This document shows, piece after piece, positions 11,701 through 17,700 of a stretch of 20,450 nt of DNA (position 1 is the first letter of the stretch; every line of letters begins with the position of its first letter). Source of the stretch: Phoronis ovalis. Its lineage: Eukaryota > Phoronida > Phoronidae. A program made the translations under genes and the position numbers. The stretch spans positions 1 through 20,450 of the forward strand of contig JAOXYB010001458.1 of NCBI GenBank assembly GCA_028565635.1, written 5' to 3'. The notes below the pieces were generated by a model. The model did not search any database. It was not told the origin of the DNA and saw only the letters and a list, made by a program, of their open reading frames with translations.

Positions 11701-14700
11701 AAGCAAAACTATAAAATGTAAATTTTGGGCTACATATCCCAGCAAATGCATGACAATGTAACATATACACACACACACACACACACTCACTCACACTCAC
11801 ACACACATATATAAATATACATATTCCTACATTATTACCTATTTGTGTGCGAGGACCAGCCAATGACCGATTTGCATGGTATGGTAAATATGACTTCATT
11901 AGATTCTTCTTCAATTACAACAATTGTTTCAGAGGCCAATCCAAGAAAACAGTCTATTTCAGTTGACTGACCAAAATCTTCAACCTGTTAATGACAATTA
12001 TTCTACATAAAACATCAGCAAGTTTTCTAATCAACCTCTTCAATAAAGAACATACATAAACATGTTTTGGCCACATGGAGTAAAATAGAACTCAAATTTT
12101 TCTATGATGCAGCAAGTTGCACATAAAATCAATGAATTAAGCATTACACTTCTTAGTTTTTATTTAGTCTGCAACATCAGAATTGCATAAATCAAATATA
12201 GTTCAATTTATTGAACTCCTAAACAAACATCTTAAAGTTTGTAATGAAACCTTTTGATAGGTTTACCCGGGATGACTCATAACTCATAACATGCAGGAAA
12301 CTGAAATGCATTCTTACAATTTTTTGCATTGTGGATGAATTAATATAAGTTTATTAGAAACGAATGAATCTTCTTGGAGAATCACAGAAATGTTTGTGCA
12401 TACCTGGATATTCCATACTATAGCACCTTTTGCATAGGCATCTGGAATGGTTTTTCTGCTAGATTTATCTTTCTTTCTTCCACTGCCCAATGAGAATTTA
12501 CCTATGAATCATTAAAAGCACCACAAATTTTATAAAAATATGTGTCAAACATGGTAGAGAAGTGCCATAAAGATTTTAGTCACATACTGAAGTTATATTC
12601 TGTAGCTATTCATGAGAGCAGCTTTCAGCGGTTTCTCAATCTTTATCAATGGGAAGTACAGCTTTTTGATTTTTAAAAATGTACACGTAACTTGAACGCT
12701 GGACTTAAATGGTTACATGATAACCAAGGAAACATTTGATTTAATTAAGATGCTATACAAATCAAGAGTTGTACAAATACTGCTTTGTATTATATAACAT
12801 ACTTAATTTGGAGCCTGATTCCAAAGTAGTGTTAGTGACATAATTAGCTGCCAGATCTTTAAGATACTCTTGGCGTGTTCTTGTTGCCATGGCCATAAAT
12901 TTTTCTGACTTGTGAGCCGCATTTTCACCATTTATTACTGCAAATGCAAATGAGTGAAACAACTTAAGAACATCAATAAAGTAAAAAGTCTAAGTACCAT
13001 GAATTGCACATTAACCTATTTTTCCCAGTTAATGTTTCAAGATACATTGAGGTGTATACACATTTCAACCAAGATTATAGCAACTAAAATGGAGATAAAA
13101 GTGCAACAGTATACATTCTAGAATTTCCAACAAATATACAACTGAAAATTTGCCTTCTCACTCGTCATCCTGGCCTAAGTAGCTCTTTAGATTGGGTGGT
13201 GACAAAAACAGTTTGTTCAATCTCACAGTAGCCTTCTTAAACTTGACCGGAATGTTTTTAAATTATCCGGAATAAGACCAAACACATGTATATGCAGGCG
13301 CGGATACATGGGGATTTCCGCCGTTTTCTGGAACACGGTCACGAAATTTCTGAGAAAAAAAATCCTAGAAAACCCTCTAAAAATCATGTTAAAAGTTGTT
13401 TCGAAAACGGTCACGATTTCCTGACCGTTTTCCTAGACTTTTTATATTACACCATTTGGCAATTTTCCACCAGATGGCGATGACGCAATAATACAAGCGC
13501 CACCTAGTGGGAAAAAAACTAATTTGGAAACCTGTCACAAATGTGCTCTGTATCCGCCCCTGATATGTAGAACACTTACATTTTGTTAGCAAAAAGCTGA
13601 CGAATTCAGGGGATTTCTTAAATTTGCAACCTACTGGAATAGCAGGGCCAAACGGTGGCACATCTTTAGATCGAGTAACAGCAATACTACAAAAAAAGAT
13701 AAAAAATATTAACATATCTGATTCATTTGTGACAGAAATAAACTGAAAAATAAGTTACTGCCTATCCAGTTTCAATTGTCAACGAGACACTTAAATGCCA
13801 AGTGAGCACATTAATTGTATAATTTTGACTAACCTTGGTTTAACATGGTGAGGAAATCTACAATGGCACAATAGTGCAATCAATAGCAGTAGAAGAAATG
13901 CCTATAGTAAAGCACTTGATACAAATGGTAGATATTCGCAAAAAATATGTCAAACAGCATTTACACAAAATGTAACTGAGAAACCATTAGCATACCTGTA
14001 TCTTACATGTTCTGTACAAGGATTATGAACTTTGACTACTACAAATACATGCTGGAAGTGCGACCTGACTGTTTTTGGAGTAAATGGCAAAGAACCAGGT
14101 TCTTGAAAGACTATCGTAACGATGTCATTACCTATATGGCGTTTTCTGAGCAACTACAATAAAAAGATCAAATACAAATGAACATTAGTAAATGCTTGAA
14201 TTACAATAAGCAAGAGAAAGCATTTTATGAAACCTTGAAAAAACAGATTATCAACTAGCATGAAACCAACCCTCAATGGTAAAGTATTTATTTTCATTGT
14301 ATGAAAACACTCAACAGCAATGGTAGAAATGTTACAACTTGATGACATCAATAATAACAATAACAAACGGAAGTGATGTCATATAAAAAGTGGTAACTAG
14401 ACATTTAAATTAAAGTTTTGGGATAATACAGCCTCACAATCCCCCTTAATCTCAACCAAATTGTTAGATAGGTGTTTACTTACCTGTTGCCTGTTATTTG
14501 GAGTATAAGGAAGCAGGGTAGAAACATGGAACATAATCTCATTGTTTCCAGCTGTTGTATACACAGAATGTAATCCTGTTGTGTCAGCTGCAAAATAGAA
14601 ATTATTTGTACCAAAACCTATACTGACATCTGATTAAAAAGCAATAGAAATAACAGAGGTTGCCGGCACAAACAAAGATCTGATGCCAACAACGAAATCT

Positions 14701-17700
14701 TTATTTTTTTGTTTCAGAGTTGATTAACTTTAATTGTATTTAAGGTGGCTAGTGCCATTTGGGTTACTGATTCACTTTATACTTTGAAGCAAATTCTCGG
14801 TAGTTAAACGAAAAGGTAGGGTAATAACAGGATTAGGAACAATTAGTTTACTCCGCTTGATAAGAGCAGAACATATATAAAGACATATTAATAAGGTCTG
14901 CACTGTCTACAAATGCAACGTGGTGAACTCGTCCAGGAACTATTATTAGTTTATTAAGGACTAAATTTTACACTGTTTAAATAATTAAATTCTGGACATT
15001 TTTTTAACATGCATTAATGCTCATTCAGTTATAATTGTCAACACTGACAAAGATGTCAAAAGGACATTGACAGCACCAAAGTTCTGGTTCTCTAAATATA
15101 TTAAAAAAGATTTCTTAGAAAGATTAAATACAGCTTACTTTTATTATCCAAGCCTGCTCTGTACTTGTCAAAACCTTTTAATCGCACTCTCTGACCAATT
15201 AGATCCAGGAATTCATCAAATGCAGGACTGCCATGTTCTAAAAAAAAAGCCCATAAATAGGTCATTTCAGTACCAAGCTGTACAGTCCATGAATAATCTT
15301 TCTGACAAATAGCAATTCACTAATACCGGAAAAACTGGTTGCATCTCAAGATATACTGTCGAGGCCTTTCACAACAAATTTTCTTGACATTATCTGATTC
15401 AGTGATCAAGTGATTCAGTTCTCGACAAATTGACAATTGCAAATCCTGTTTACCAAACCAAATACTGGGCTTTAATCTGAAATGTTCCCATGAACTCACT
15501 GTATCACAGTTTTTGAAATGCAGAAGGCTGTTTGAACTCACCACTATTGTATATTTCTTCCTCAGTACTCTGACCTGCTTGGCAGTACATTATACCAATC
15601 TTGTATGTATTTGTGATCTATAAAAAGATTTATGAAACAAGACATTATTACTATTAGTAGCATCCTTATATGTGAAAATTTCAGCCTGTATGTTTTTTCA
15701 AAATATCGTAGTGTAGAAAATAAACACCAAAGCATTTTTGACTCCTTATATTTTGTAATTACTAGTACACGAAGCAAACAAATTCACAGGCCAAAAGGGC
15801 ACATGGTATACACGGGTAACTGTTCTAGAATAAGTTGTCATAATGAGCCATCAAATCCGAAACGATGATGCTTATTTTGCATTACTTATAATAACACATT
15901 AGATTTTCTCCAGAACTGCTCAACCAGCTAAATAAATGTACTTGAGTACATCAGTGGACTGGTTCATTAGACAAAACAGCACTCGACTGTGTTGAGAAAT
16001 GGCAGCGCGATTATTTTCATATGGTGATAGTTTACAACTCACCCCTTGTTCATCAAGTTTCAAAAGTTGTTCAGCTGTTTTCTGCCCTGAATTTGCCAAC
16101 CTCAGGCATGCTAAGTCCATCTGTGGTGCTATGTACTCAAGTAGATCCTTGACTGGTACACCCCTGGAATTGCTAAGCCTGTTGGATGAAGGGATCGCAT
16201 CTTCTGTAACAGCCCCTCGTAATGCAGTCAGCTACAAATTACATATATAATTAATAGCAAACAATGTGCTCTAGTACTAACCACCTTAATACTTTCTGAT
16301 TTTCTAAGAATTATGTCTTAAAGAGGCATCAACCTAGTTTTCTAAATGTGATTAATAAATGAAGTACTTTAATTGTTTACTGTTGTAGATTTATTATCAC
16401 ATCTGATTTGTGGCAAATACTAATAGTCTTAGTAATAGGTTTTTCATAACAAAAAGATTTTCCACTTTTGCTTTTAGATAATAAATACAGCGAGCTAACA
16501 CTGGCACGAATGTTTTCTACATTTCTAGCATGATCTCAACATTTTCCAAAAGTATATGATGTAATTCCTACACTCATACTACTTACTCATGATAAAATTT
16601 GACTGAGTTTAGCACAAATTCTGACTATTGAAGTGTTCTAAGTTTCCATTAATTGTTCTCTGTTACATAACCGTTCATACCTCACTTGTTCGGACAATAA
16701 GTCGATAATGATGGCTAGGACCTGAACCCTCAGCTTTCACAGAATTGCTATCCTTTTCATCTGTTTTCTCTCGTCTTATACTGATAGCAACTGGACCTAC
16801 ATGTTCATCAATCCCGAAATAATTTTGATGCTCTGGAAAGTTAAAATTCATCTGTTTTATATTATATGTAAGTGCTCAAACTTTAGCTTTTTTGCAATGT
16901 GAATTGTGAATCCCTAAAAATGGTCCTCTGTAAAATATCTTATGAAACTTATGTTTGAAGGCCAATGATTACTTTAGGTTCACATGTGTACACATTTTTT
17001 TAATAATTCATTCATTATACATGTACTCATTTACTCATATACTCATTTAAACATTCCCTAGCATGTATGATTTTAGAGCACTGAACTCACGATGCACTTC
17101 CTAACAGGATATCTGTTGCATGATCTGATACTGACAGTTCAGTACTAATCTTAAAGTTATTACAAGATCATGTAACATTTTGTGCCGGTCGCTGTTAGTC
17201 CAGTCTCAATAATTTGTGTAGCAAAAATAATACATTAAATAACTTGAAGCACAAGGGCAATTTTCATTGTATATGTGATGTATTTACGTGTTTGCTTAAT
17301 ATTGCCAAACTACTTTAATTAGACAACTTGTGGATGTCAAGATGAATAGCAAACACCCCTCCGATTGTGCCACCTGTTCTTTACTGTCGACTACATCATT
17401 AATAAAGTAATACTGTTTTCTTTTGATGAAGCATACACCAAATCTGTGATATCCTTTTCATTTGTAACCCGCAAATAATACATTGACAAGAATATGAATT
17501 CATTTCTCCAAATGTTTCAAAAAGGCAAACTCCTAAACCACTTATATAATGCTATATTACTTACCATAATTGAAAAAGAAATTTCTGTAATAGTAAGCTC
17601 CCAAATCCTTTTGCTCAAACACATATCCATTATGGCTTAACATGGATGGCACTAGATCTCCATTAACATTAGGTGAGGTATCCAAAATGGCAATACCACC

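Larger units (their letters stand above)
12938..13579 (-). other. Intron 8 (642 bp) containing a MITE-like insertion
   Basis: Intron between exons 8 and 9. About 40 percent of it is the 268-bp inverted-repeat element at 13295-13562, which lies close to the splice donor. The remainder is ordinary AT-rich intron. Confidence 0.85.

Noticed and set aside
11648-11914. 88-codon minus-strand ORF with alternating Cys/Val
   Set aside because: It comes from translating the AC/TG microsatellite plus exon 11 in the wrong frame.
13389-13715. 108-codon minus-strand ORF over exon 8
   Set aside because: It is exon 8 read through its GTAAGT donor into the MITE-like element; the real exon ends at 13580.
14154-14366. 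70-codon hydrophobic minus-strand ORF
   Set aside because: It lies wholly in intron 6 and its hydrophobic look reflects T-rich codons; no homology or splice support.
15320-15544. 74-codon minus-strand ORF in intron 4
   Set aside because: Starts out of frame in exon 4 and fills the intron. It is not in the phase needed for retention and lacks family similarity.
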